A DNA stretch of 64,000 bases from an uncultured Spartobacteria bacterium. GTDB lineage: Bacteria; Verrucomicrobiota; Verrucomicrobiia; Chthoniobacterales; Terrimicrobiaceae. Made by a program: the position numbers and the translations under genes. Under the pieces are notes generated by a model. The model worked only from the letters and a program-made list of their open reading frames with translations, was not told where the DNA came from and did not search any database. The stretch spans positions 17,749 through 81,748 of the forward strand of contig CALCJD010000109.1 in NCBI GenBank assembly GCA_937960895.1, written 5' to 3'. Shown here piece by piece: positions 17,344 through 25,698 of the stretch (its first letter is position 1; each line of letters opens with the position of its first letter).

Positions 17344-19590
17344 TCAATGCATCAGCGTGCCGCGCATTTCCATCGGCTGAAAGATGATCCACACACCCAC
17401 GGCAAAAAGGCCGGCGGCAAGAAGGCCCCAGGGAAAAAAGACGCGGAAGGTGCGGACCGGCGCCAACTGGCGGGCGATGCGCCAGCAGACGTACAACGTG
17501 AGCAGGAGGCCGAGGTCGAGAAGGAGAAGTTCGAGGGCGGGCAGGTCGTAGAAGGCCCAGGAGGGTACGGTCCAGACGGGTTCGCCGGTCACCAGACCGA
17601 TCTCGCGCGCGGCGCGGTGAAAGACGGGAATCGGAGTGAGCGCCGCGGTGAAAAAATGAAAAACGAAATGCGCCAGCCACATCCCGAATCCCAGCGGGGC
17701 GAGCGCCATGGCAAAGCGGCACAGATTTTCCTTCCGCGGCCCGCCCCCCAGCGCACTGCTGACAACAGCCGCGGTTCCGGCGGTCAGGGCGGGCAGAACA
17801 ACCAGCACGCCGACGGCCAGAAGGGTCACCACGGGGAGATCTCCGGCCGGGGCGATTTCCGCGAGCCAGTTCAGCACGGGCTGCACCATGCCGGCGGCAT
17901 TGGCAAAGGCGCCGAAGGTGAGGAGCAGGGCCAGCGCGGCGAGATCCGGACGCCGGGCATAACGGCCGACGGACGAACGGGGAAGATCCGTGACGAGGTC
18001 GCGGCCCGGGACCACCGCAATGAGGCCGACGTTATCGTGCGGGCAGGCCTTCACGCAGTCCAGACAGAAGGTGCAGTCCATGTTGCCCTGCTTGCGGGGC
18101 TGGAACAGCTTCAGCTCGCAACCGCGCTGCACGGCATTGCCCTTGATGCAGTCAAACGTGCGGCAGCGCGCGCAGATATCGGGCTCGCGGACCTTGATCT
18201 CAAACGGCGAGGCCAGCGACTGCACAAAGTGGAATTGTCCGACCGGACAGACAAATTTGCAGAAGCTCGCGTCGCGGAAAAACCCGTCGATCAACAGGGC
18301 GGCAAGGAAATAGCCGAGAATGATCCCCGCCGTGGCCGCGGGATGATCCCAAAGGTCGAAGGCCTCGTAGGCCCAGAGGTACACCGCCAGCAGGGCGACG
18401 GCAATCCACTTGGACCGCAGGGGCTGCGGCCAGGACCAGCGCGCGGGGAGAAACTTCCGTCCCAGATCGCGCACAAACGTGAAGGGACAGGCCATGCAGA
18501 ACAGGTTTCCCACGGCAAGCAGGGCGATGACGGTGAACGCCCGCCAGTGGGTCCAGGGGAGCACGCCGGCGAGATTGATCGGACTGATCTGCGGTCCCAG
18601 CAGGCCGTCCACCACGATGACCGCGGCCAGGGCGAACAGCACGACCTGCAACACGCGGCGGAACGGTTTCCAGCGCAGGACCGGTCCCACCACCGGCAGA
18701 CGGAACAGGTCGAAGGGAGGACGGGTCGTGGGCCGGGAGGGGCGGATGGGGGGCGGCGGGGCGGCATGAACGTAACGCCGCTTGGGGGAAAGGAACTGGA
18801 TGGCGATGGCGCCGGCGGGAATGAGAAAGGCTACGGATCCGGGAACCCACATGACCGCGCCGGCGCCGTTCTGGTCCTCGAGAGGACTGAGGTTGAGCAG
18901 GCGCGGTGCGCTTTCGTAGGTGGCGTAAAGGACGCGGTCGTAGAAGGACAGAAAGGAGGCCAGAATCGTGTTCTGGAGGTCGGCGAGGAGCAGATAGGGG
19001 ATCGTGGCCCAGCGCGGCCAATACGGACGGCTCGGCCAGGGTTGGACGACGTGCCACCAGAAAAGAAACGCGGTGCCAAGAAAGAAGGCGTGTTCGACTT
19101 CGTGCCAGAAGGGGGACCTGAGCGCGAGATCGTAAAGGGCCGGGATGTGCCACAGCAGATTGCTCAGGATGAAAAGCGCCCAGCACAGCGCCGGATGCAT
19201 GAGGCGGTGCAGAACCGCCTTGAGCAGCGGCCAGTGGAGGAAGGGACCGAGCGCCTGACTGACGAAGCGCCGAGGGAGACCGACCAGAAGGGGCAACTGG
19301 GGCGCACCCAGCAGGATCAGCGGCGGGGCAATCATGGTCAGCAGCAGGTGCTGCACCATGTGGGCGATGAGGAGGAACGACGCGAAGGCGTCCAGCGGTG
19401 ACGCCAGAGAGACGTAGATCGCCGCAAGACCGCCGAGGAAACAAGCCAGCCGCCAGACGGGAAAACGCAGCGGCACCTGGCGGTGCAGTTTGCTCCAACC
19501 GCAAAGATAAACGAGGGCGGTCGCGAGGAGCCCGAGCGCCGGGACGGGCTCGAAGGTCCACGACAACAACGCCGCCTGCTCGGGGCTCAC
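17344..19590 (-). CDS. Fusion of CtaG oxidase assembly factor and NosR/NapH-type polyferredoxin
   Basis: A 748-residue polytopic membrane protein with two parts. Residues 1-270 are a caa3-type CtaG domain, with HMVQHLLLTMIAPPLILLGAP, LLWHIPALYD and WHEVEHAFFL; CtaG proteins serve copper delivery and assembly of cytochrome oxidase. A proline-rich linker follows at about 275-300. Residues 310-748 form a membrane ferredoxin with CMACPFTF, CKFVCPVGQ (C-x3-CP), CARCRTFDCIKGN and the 4Fe-4S cluster CTFCLDCVKACPHDN, like NosR, NapH or CcoG. The start is GTG at 19590. It lies in the bc-caa3 operon, so a role combining electron supply and copper-centre maturation is the best inference. Confidence 0.85.
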   Translation of the reverse strand: MSPEQAALLSWTFEPVPALGLLATALVYLCGWSKLHRQVPLRFPVWRLACFLGGLAAIYVSLASPLDAFASFLLIAHMVQHLLLTMIAPPLILLGAPQLPLLVGLPRRFVSQALGPFLHWPLLKAVLHRLMHPALCWALFILSNLLWHIPALYDLALRSPFWHEVEHAFFLGTAFLFWWHVVQPWPSRPYWPRWATIPYLLLADLQNTILASFLSFYDRVLYATYESAPRLLNLSPLEDQNGAGAVMWVPGSVAFLIPAGAIAIQFLSPKRRYVHAAPPPPIRPSRPTTRPPFDLFRLPVVGPVLRWKPFRRVLQVVLFALAAVIVVDGLLGPQISPINLAGVLPWTHWRAFTVIALLAVGNLFCMACPFTFVRDLGRKFLPARWSWPQPLRSKWIAVALLAVYLWAYEAFDLWDHPAATAGIILGYFLAALLIDGFFRDASFCKFVCPVGQFHFVQSLASPFEIKVREPDICARCRTFDCIKGNAVQRGCELKLFQPRKQGNMDCTFCLDCVKACPHDNVGLIAVVPGRDLVTDLPRSSVGRYARRPDLAALALLLTFGAFANAAGMVQPVLNWLAEIAPAGDLPVVTLLAVGVLVVLPALTAGTAAVVSSALGGGPRKENLCRFAMALAPLGFGMWLAHFVFHFFTAALTPIPVFHRAAREIGLVTGEPVWTVPSWAFYDLPALELLLLDLGLLLTLYVCWRIARQLAPVRTFRVFFPWGLLAAGLFAVGVWIIFQPMEMRGTLMH

Positions 19591-19633
19591 GGGCCGGCTG
19601 AGGATTCAGCCGACCCTCTGCGAGCCGGGGCGA

Positions 19634-21199
19634 TCAACTTTGCGGATCGGCCGTCTTTTCCAGATGGCCGGCGTGCGGGCCGGCCTCCTTTGTGGAGACG
19701 TTTTCCTTCGGCGGAATGGCGGGCCACGTCGAATCCCGGGCGGGAGGTTGGTTTTCGGGCCGCAGCGTGACCATGTAGGAGACCAGCGCTTCGACCTCAT
19801 ACGGACTCAGATTCTTGCCGTAGGCGGGCATGTTGCCGCCGCCCTGGATGACCTGGCGGATCATCTGATCCTTGGTCAAACGCGTGCCCACGTCGGCGAG
19901 ATCCGGACCGCGCTTGCCGCCCACACCGTCAATGGCGTGGCAGTTGCGGCACTGCTTGTTTTGCAGCACGACCAGACCCTGGAGCTCCAGAGGTGTGCGG
20001 TCCAGCACACGCGACTGCTCGGTGGGATCCGCGGTCCAAGCCGTCATCTCAGGCGACCACGGGGACGTGAAGCCCAGATAGGTGAGAAGGCCCAGCGCCA
20101 GGTAGACGAAGATGACCGTCAGCACCGCAATCGGCCGGCGGCGCCAGCTCTTTTCGCCCGTGTTGTTGATGAACGGCAGGGCGAAGAGGATCAACAGGAT
20201 GATCGGTCCGCCCGTCAGGAGCAGGAAGGACTCCATGTATTCGGGCATCAGCGCCGCCACGGCGAAGATCCACATGAAGAAGAAGTCCGGACGGGGCACG
20301 GTGTCGATTTCCGTCGGATACGGCGGGCCGGTCGGCCCCTTGGGTCCAAAGATCGCCGCGCAGGCCAGGATGGCGACCAGCACAAAGGCGGCCGCGACGA
20401 GATCCTTCCAGATGCCATGCGGCGCAAACGGCATGCCGTCCTTCTTGAGGATCTCCTCGTATTCCTTGTCGTAGGTGTTGCGGTCGACGAGGCGTCCCGG
20501 CTCGGGGTACTCGTTGATGCCCTTGGTGAGCACCATGCGGAGGTGCAGGGCGACGAGGGCGAGAATGGTTCCGGGAATGATGAAGACGTGCAGCGAGAAG
20601 AAGCGCGAAAGCGTTTCCGAGGCGATGATCGGTCCGCCCAGCATGAGGTGAACCAGATTTTCGCCGATCAGCGGCACGCGGCCCATGATGGCCGCGCCGA
20701 TGCCGAGACCCCAGTAGGCGTCCTCGTCAAAGCGCAGCACCTGTCCGGTGAACGCCATGCCGAGCGTGCAGACCATGAGGATGCAGCCGGAGATCCAGGT
20801 GATCTCGCGGGGATATTTGTAGGCGCCAAACAGGAAGACCTGCGTCATGTGCAGGAACATGATGGCCACCATGAAATTGGAGCCCCAGTAGTGCATCGCC
20901 CGCAGGAACCATCCCACCGGCTGTTCGTAGGTGAGGTATTCCAGCGTGGTGTAGGCCTCGGCGCCCGACGGCACGTAGGCAAACGCCAGCAGGCTTCCGG
21001 TGACGATCTGCAGGATCAGACACAGCAGCGTGGCGCTGCCGAAAACGTAAAACCAGCTCGCGCTGCTCCGCGGAATGTGGTGTCCCGCGGTGTGCTCCCA
21101 CAGGTCGGTGAGGTGCAGCCGCTTGTCGAGCCAGACGAAGATGCCCTGGGCCGCGTCAAAGGCCAGGTTTTTGGCGGTTTTTTTCGTGGGTTCGCTCAT
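19634..21199 (-). CDS. Cytochrome b fused to a C-terminal cytochrome c (bc complex)
   Basis: A 521-residue quinol oxidising subunit. Residues 1-390 are a full-length cytochrome b with heme-ligand His pairs in RAMHYWGSNFMVAIMFLHM and FSLHVFIIPGTILALVALHLR. The C-terminus carries one heme c motif, CRNCH near residue 417, with a distal Met in GGGNMPAYG. The Qo-site motif, usually PEWY or PDWY, reads PDFF. The fusion removes the need for a separate cytochrome c1. The ATG overlaps the Rieske stop (ATGA). Confidence 0.93.
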   Translation of the reverse strand: MSEPTKKTAKNLAFDAAQGIFVWLDKRLHLTDLWEHTAGHHIPRSSASWFYVFGSATLLCLILQIVTGSLLAFAYVPSGAEAYTTLEYLTYEQPVGWFLRAMHYWGSNFMVAIMFLHMTQVFLFGAYKYPREITWISGCILMVCTLGMAFTGQVLRFDEDAYWGLGIGAAIMGRVPLIGENLVHLMLGGPIIASETLSRFFSLHVFIIPGTILALVALHLRMVLTKGINEYPEPGRLVDRNTYDKEYEEILKKDGMPFAPHGIWKDLVAAAFVLVAILACAAIFGPKGPTGPPYPTEIDTVPRPDFFFMWIFAVAALMPEYMESFLLLTGGPIILLILFALPFINNTGEKSWRRRPIAVLTVIFVYLALGLLTYLGFTSPWSPEMTAWTADPTEQSRVLDRTPLELQGLVVLQNKQCRNCHAIDGVGGKRGPDLADVGTRLTKDQMIRQVIQGGGNMPAYGKNLSPYEVEALVSYMVTLRPENQPPARDSTWPAIPPKENVSTKEAGPHAGHLEKTADPQS

Positions 21200-21750
21200 G
21201 CGTTGGGACGGGCCAGGGTCGGAAGCAGGCCGGCGTCAATGATGAGTTCGTTGTTGACGACGGAAACCTTGTATTCATAGAGCCCGCGCGGCGGTGGACC
21301 CGACGCATGCGAACCGTCCTGGTAAAAGGCGCCGCCGTGGCAGGGGCACATGAAAAGTTTGGATTCGTCAAACCAGCGCACCGGACAGCCGAGGTGCGTG
21401 CAGTTGATGGCAAAGACCTGGAACTGCTCGCCCTGAATGCGGCGGACCCAGCACGGAATTTCGGCCGTCTCCCCGTCCCACGGACGACGATACGGGTTCG
21501 TGTAGGTCGCCAGCCGCGTGGTCCCCTCGGGGAACTGGTCGATCGGACCGAGGGAAATGCCCTTCGTCGGGAGGATCTTGACGAAGCTCGACATGACGTA
21601 GCCGATGAGCGGGAGCGAAACCATCGCGCCGGCGACGACGTTCAGGCCGACGCCCATCTTGAAAAGGAAGTCACGGCGCGAGGTCGCCTTGTCGGCCCCC
21701 TCGCAGGCGCAGGGCTTTTTTTCGGGTTCCTTGTGTCTGTGCGAAATCAT
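21196..21750 (-). CDS. Rieske iron-sulfur protein of the bc complex
   Basis: A 184-residue protein with a twin-arginine-like N-terminus (TSRRDFLFKMGVG) and one membrane anchor (VVAGAMVSLPLIGYVMSS). The Rieske 2Fe-2S motifs CTHLGC (about 116-121) and CPCHGG (about 134-139) are complete. It transfers electrons from quinol at the Qo site to cytochrome c. It overlaps its neighbours on both sides by four bases. Confidence 0.95.
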   Translation of the reverse strand: MISHRHKEPEKKPCACEGADKATSRRDFLFKMGVGLNVVAGAMVSLPLIGYVMSSFVKILPTKGISLGPIDQFPEGTTRLATYTNPYRRPWDGETAEIPCWVRRIQGEQFQVFAINCTHLGCPVRWFDESKLFMCPCHGGAFYQDGSHASGPPPRGLYEYKVSVVNNELIIDAGLLPTLARPNA

Positions 21751-22463
21751 GGAATCTGAGTATTGACGCTGTCCGGGGAGAGCGGTTGGCCGAACTCGTT
21801 TTCGCGCTTGGAAATGAGCCAGGCGACGATGTCCGAGATGTCCTCGTCGGAGAGAGGACGTCCGGGAATGACCTTCCGGTAGTCCGGAATGCCCAGTTCG
21901 GGCCGTCCGGCGATGATGAGCGTGCGCAGGTACTGGTCGGTGACGAGTCCCAGGAAGGCGGGATTCGTGTAGAACCCGTCCCCGAGCATCTTTTCACCGC
22001 CCGCCTTCGCGATGGCATCCGTGTAGGCCTTGTACAACGCCTCCCCGCGGGTGGCATCACCCGGAGGCGCGGAGTACGGAGGCAGTGAGGTGCCCGCCGG
22101 CAGGGGTTGCCGCCAGGCGAGGAGGCCCTTGACGATAATGTCGACCTGTTCCTCCGTGAGCATGCCGCCCTTGGCCTGGGAGAACGGCGGCATCAGTGTG
22201 CCGGGAATGCCTTCGGCGATCACTTTCCGCAGGGTGGCTTCCGGCACGACGGCGAGATAGGTCGGATTGTCGAGACTGATCGCGCCGGCCACCAGTTTGC
22301 CGTCGCCATGGCAGCCCTGGCAGTTTTCACGGTAGAGCTCGTGGAAATCCGTGATGGCCGTGGGCGGCCGCCACTTGTCCACCTTTTCATCCGGTTTGCC
22401 CGGCATCCAATCACAGCCGGTCAGCACGGCACAGAAACCAAGGAAAAGAAGGGAGCGCTTCAT
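21747..22463 (-). CDS. Lipoprotein cytochrome c with one heme site and a degenerate second domain
   Basis: A 238-residue periplasmic lipoprotein with lipobox LTGC at residue 17. The first cytochrome c domain has CQGCH at 48-52 and a Met ligand candidate in TLMPPFSQ. The second half keeps the cytochrome c outline (ATRGEALYKAY... and ...LSDEDISDIVAWLISKRE), but the place where C-x2-C-H should stand reads TDAIAKAGG, so no heme c can attach. I set the start at the ATG at 22463, because the frame upstream overlaps the preceding gene and encodes no domain. It probably shuttles electrons between the bc complex and oxidase. Confidence 0.88.
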   Translation of the reverse strand: MKRSLLFLGFCAVLTGCDWMPGKPDEKVDKWRPPTAITDFHELYRENCQGCHGDGKLVAGAISLDNPTYLAVVPEATLRKVIAEGIPGTLMPPFSQAKGGMLTEEQVDIIVKGLLAWRQPLPAGTSLPPYSAPPGDATRGEALYKAYTDAIAKAGGEKMLGDGFYTNPAFLGLVTDQYLRTLIIAGRPELGIPDYRKVIPGRPLSDEDISDIVAWLISKRENEFGQPLSPDSVNTQIP

Positions 22464-23305
22464 TTGTCGTCCTCCGTTTTGTGCTGGGCCTCGATGCCGA
22501 GTTTTTGCGCGAGGGGCCAGTTTTCCTTGATTTCCGCCTTGGTCGATTTGAACACGATGAAACCGCACACCATGCCGAAGACGACCTGGCAGATGATGAA
22601 CGGCAGCCAGTCGATCGCAATGGCGAGTTTGGGGTCCACCAGGCGCAGCGTGGCAAAAATGAGGCCGGTCCAGAACAGCGGCGGAATGATACCGCCGAAG
22701 AACCATTCAAAGCGGCGCGGAAGCATGGGAACCAGCACGACATAAAGCAGGCCGACCAGGCAGGAAATCGTCAGATGGGCGATGGAGCCCACAATGAGAC
22801 CCGCCAGGCTGAAGTGCTTGAGGGTGTCGAGGCTGGCTTCCGAGAGTTCCGGCACGCCCGCGGCGGCAAGCAGGTTGATCGGGTACCAGATGCTGCCGTA
22901 TTTGAAAACGCCCCAGGTGCAGGCGAGGAAGGCCATGACCGCCGCGCCCGCCAGCCCGCCGAGGATGCCGGCGGTGTAGGGGTGAACCTCCACGGGGATG
23001 TGCGCGCGGTTCGGCACGTTGCCGGCCTCGAGCATCTGCACGACGCGGCCCGCGGTGCGGATCGGCTTGGGATGCTGATCCTCGGGACGGATCGGCACGT
23101 ATTCATGCTTGGGATGCGGGAAAACGTCGAGGCACCAGCCGATGGCGCCGATCAGGCCGGTGAGAAACCCGACGACGCTGACGAACAGATTGGTGACCAG
23201 CCCGAAAAAGAGCAGGGCAAGACCAAACGCGGCGACGATCGGCCACGCCGTGGGGGCGGGCAGCTCGACGCTGTTGGGATCGTGATGATGAGGGTCGCTG
23301 GACAT
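22460..23305 (-). CDS. Membrane protein of the oxidase operon, subunit IV-like N-terminus
   Basis: A 281-residue protein. The N-terminal part (TAWPIVAAFGLALLFFGLVT ... GWCLDVFPHP) resembles the small subunit IV of bacterial caa3 oxidases. A further domain contains about four transmembrane helices (TAGILGGLAGAAVMAFLACTWG, HFSLAGLIVGSIAHLTISCL, WFFGGIIPPLFWTGLIFATL, WLPFIICQVVFGMVCGFIVF). That second part is not in the classical subunit and I do not recognise it. It starts two bases after the subunit III gene and overlaps the cytochrome c gene, so it is a likely structural or assembly component. Confidence 0.75.
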   Translation of the reverse strand: MSSDPHHHDPNSVELPAPTAWPIVAAFGLALLFFGLVTNLFVSVVGFLTGLIGAIGWCLDVFPHPKHEYVPIRPEDQHPKPIRTAGRVVQMLEAGNVPNRAHIPVEVHPYTAGILGGLAGAAVMAFLACTWGVFKYGSIWYPINLLAAAGVPELSEASLDTLKHFSLAGLIVGSIAHLTISCLVGLLYVVLVPMLPRRFEWFFGGIIPPLFWTGLIFATLRLVDPKLAIAIDWLPFIICQVVFGMVCGFIVFKSTKAEIKENWPLAQKLGIEAQHKTEDDK

Positions 23306-23307
23306 GT

Positions 23308-23940
23308 TCAGTAACGCACGCTGATGAAATAGACGAGGGTGAGGACGACGACCCAGATGGCATCAACGAAGTGCCAATACCAGGAGATCATTTCCACGTG
23401 TTCGCTGTGATCCTTCGGAACCTTTCCGCGCAGGGTGAGAATCCACACGGTACTCAGAAGAAGCAGACCGACGATGACGTGGCTGAGGTGCAGTCCGACC
23501 AGCGAGTAGAACGTCGAGCCGAAGACGTTCGTGCTGATGGTGAGCCCCTCCTTGTAGATCAGGTGCCACCATTCCCAGGCCGAAAAGCCCACGAAGTACG
23601 CGCCGAGGAGGATCGTGATGCCCCACCAGAGCAGGAAGTTTCCGCGGTGGGACTGGAACAGGGCCCGCTCCGCCAGGTAAACCGTGCCGCTGGAGCCGAA
23701 GAGCGCCAGACTGGCCAGCCACGGCACGTGGAGCACCTCCGACGGATAGGGTCCGTTGAGGCTCTTGCCCATGTAAAAGACATACGCCACCACAAAGATC
23801 GTGAAGAGCGCCGACTCCGTGATGATGAGGCAGGCCATGCCCACCTTGCGCGGAGAGGGAAGCACCCACGGCTTTTCCGCGGGCGCGGGATCGTTGATGA
23901 AACCGGAGGGATTTCCGGCCTGAATGTTTTCTGAACTCAT
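23308..23940 (-). CDS. ctaE: Cytochrome c oxidase subunit III
   Basis: A 210-residue, five-helix subunit III. Typical segments are MACLIITESALFTIFVVAY, FSAWEWWHLIYKEGL, GSTFYSLVGLHLSHVIVGLL and ISWYWHFVDAIWVVVLTLVY. Its start overlaps the stop of the subunit I gene as ATGA, showing tight coupling in the caa3 operon. Confidence 0.95.
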   Translation of the reverse strand: MSSENIQAGNPSGFINDPAPAEKPWVLPSPRKVGMACLIITESALFTIFVVAYVFYMGKSLNGPYPSEVLHVPWLASLALFGSSGTVYLAERALFQSHRGNFLLWWGITILLGAYFVGFSAWEWWHLIYKEGLTISTNVFGSTFYSLVGLHLSHVIVGLLLLSTVWILTLRGKVPKDHSEHVEMISWYWHFVDAIWVVVLTLVYFISVRY

Positions 23941-25664
23941 TCGAATTTCCAGTCAGGGTCCTCGGGATGCTTCAAATCCCAGAGCGGACGACGGCTGCGC
24001 ACCTCGGGATTCTTGTCGAAGTTGTATTCCGGGGGAGGCGAAGTTGTGGCCCATTCAAGCGTCCAGGCGTCCCAGGGATCGTCTCCGGCCTCCTTCCCCT
24101 TCACGTAGGAGTAGATGAGGTTGTAGACGAAAATGAGAATGCCGGGAATCTGAAAGAGCAGGCCGACGGTGGCAATCTGGTTCCAGATCTCCCATCCGCG
24201 GTCCGCCTCATAGGTAAAGATGCGGCGGGGCATGCCGAGGAAGCCCAGGATGTGCATCGGCATGAAGGTCAGGTTGAAGCCGATGGTGAACAGCCAGAAA
24301 TGCCAGAGACCCAGCCGCTTGTTTGGCATGCGTCCGAAGGCCTTCGGGAACCAGTAATAAAAGCCGGCGAAGAACATGTAGAGCAGAGCGCCGATCAGCA
24401 CGTAGTGGAAGTGCGCCACCACGAAGTAGGAGTCGTGCAACTGCCAGTCGAAGGTCGCCACCGAGAGCATGATGCCGGTGAGACCGGCGCAGAGGAACTG
24501 GAAGAGGAAGGCCAGCGCAAAGATCATGGGCAGTTCAAACCGGATCTTTCCGCCGTACATCGTACCCAGCCAGTTGAAGATCTTGATGCCGGTGGGGATG
24601 GCGATGATCATCGTGGAGATCGCAAAGAAGGTGTTGCCGATCGAGGTCATTCCCACCGTGAACATGTGGTGCGCCCACACACCCAGGCTGATGAAGCCGA
24701 TCATCACCGTGGCGGCCACCATGATCGGATAACCGAAGATGGGTTTCCGCGAGAACACCGGAATCACCTCCGAGGCGATGGCAAATCCCGGAATGATGAG
24801 GATGTAGACCTCGGGGTGACCGAAGATCCAGAAGAAGTGCTGCCAGAGCACCGCGGATCCGCCCGCCTGCGTGTCGAAGAACTTCGCCCCCAGATAGCGG
24901 TCGAGGGTGATCATGATCTGCGCCGCGGAAAGCGGGGGCAGCGCGATGATGACCAGGAAGGCCACCACAATCCACATCCAGACGAAGAGGGGCATCCGGC
25001 CGAGGGTCATGCCCTTGCAGCGGTAACAGAAAATGGTCACCAGGATGTTGATGGCCGTGGCGATCGACCCGATGCCGCCCAGCAGGATGGAGAGCGTCCA
25101 GTAGTCCGAGCTGTGGCCCCGCGAGAAGGCCTTGGACATCAGCGGCGCGTAGGCAAACCAGCCCACGTCCGGCGCGGAGCCCGCATTGTAAAGGCCCGGC
25201 GCGGTGAAATAGCTGGCGTAAAGGAAGAGGCCGCTGAAGAAAAACACCCAGAAGCCGAAGGCATTGAGCCGGGGGAAGGCCATGTCCCTCGTGCCGATCA
25301 TGAGCGGGATCAGATAGTTCGCAAACCCGAAGATGATCGGCATGCCCACCAGGAACACCATGGCGGTGCCGTGCATGGTGAAGAAGCGGTTGAAAACATC
25401 CGGGTCAAGGAACGTGCTGTGCCCGATGAGTTTCAGCCACGTGCTGTGCGGGAAAAGCAGCTGAATCCGGATGAGCGTGGCCATGATGCCGGCCACCACA
25501 AAGAACAGCAGTCCGGCCCCGATGTACATCAGGCCGAGCCGCTTGTGGTCGACGGTGAAAACCATTTCCTGCACCAGACGGGTGAGGGAGCCCGGTTCCC
25601 GACCGACTTGTGCGGGGGCGGGAAAAGTGTATTCGGATTCGCCTGTAGATGTTGCGTTGGCCAT
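23937..25664 (-). CDS. ctaD: Cytochrome c oxidase subunit I
   Basis: A 575-residue heme-copper catalytic subunit. Heme and CuB ligands are visible in FTMHGTAMVFLVG, FWIFGHPEVYILIIPGF (His-Tyr crosslink and A-type D-channel Glu), HHMFTVGM and HDSYFVVAHFHYVLIGA. The GHPEVY motif places it in the A1 class of oxidases. It is preceded by the gene for subunit II with a 34-base gap and followed by subunit III. Confidence 0.97.
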   Translation of the reverse strand: MANATSTGESEYTFPAPAQVGREPGSLTRLVQEMVFTVDHKRLGLMYIGAGLLFFVVAGIMATLIRIQLLFPHSTWLKLIGHSTFLDPDVFNRFFTMHGTAMVFLVGMPIIFGFANYLIPLMIGTRDMAFPRLNAFGFWVFFFSGLFLYASYFTAPGLYNAGSAPDVGWFAYAPLMSKAFSRGHSSDYWTLSILLGGIGSIATAINILVTIFCYRCKGMTLGRMPLFVWMWIVVAFLVIIALPPLSAAQIMITLDRYLGAKFFDTQAGGSAVLWQHFFWIFGHPEVYILIIPGFAIASEVIPVFSRKPIFGYPIMVAATVMIGFISLGVWAHHMFTVGMTSIGNTFFAISTMIIAIPTGIKIFNWLGTMYGGKIRFELPMIFALAFLFQFLCAGLTGIMLSVATFDWQLHDSYFVVAHFHYVLIGALLYMFFAGFYYWFPKAFGRMPNKRLGLWHFWLFTIGFNLTFMPMHILGFLGMPRRIFTYEADRGWEIWNQIATVGLLFQIPGILIFVYNLIYSYVKGKEAGDDPWDAWTLEWATTSPPPEYNFDKNPEVRSRRPLWDLKHPEDPDWKFE

Positions 25665-25698
25665 CGTCAGAGCGCGGTGAAGGGTTGAAATTGGCAGG

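Noticed and set aside
17326..19401. 691-codon open frame antisense to the CtaG-ferredoxin gene
   Set aside because: Charged, low-complexity translation typical of an antisense shadow of a membrane protein.
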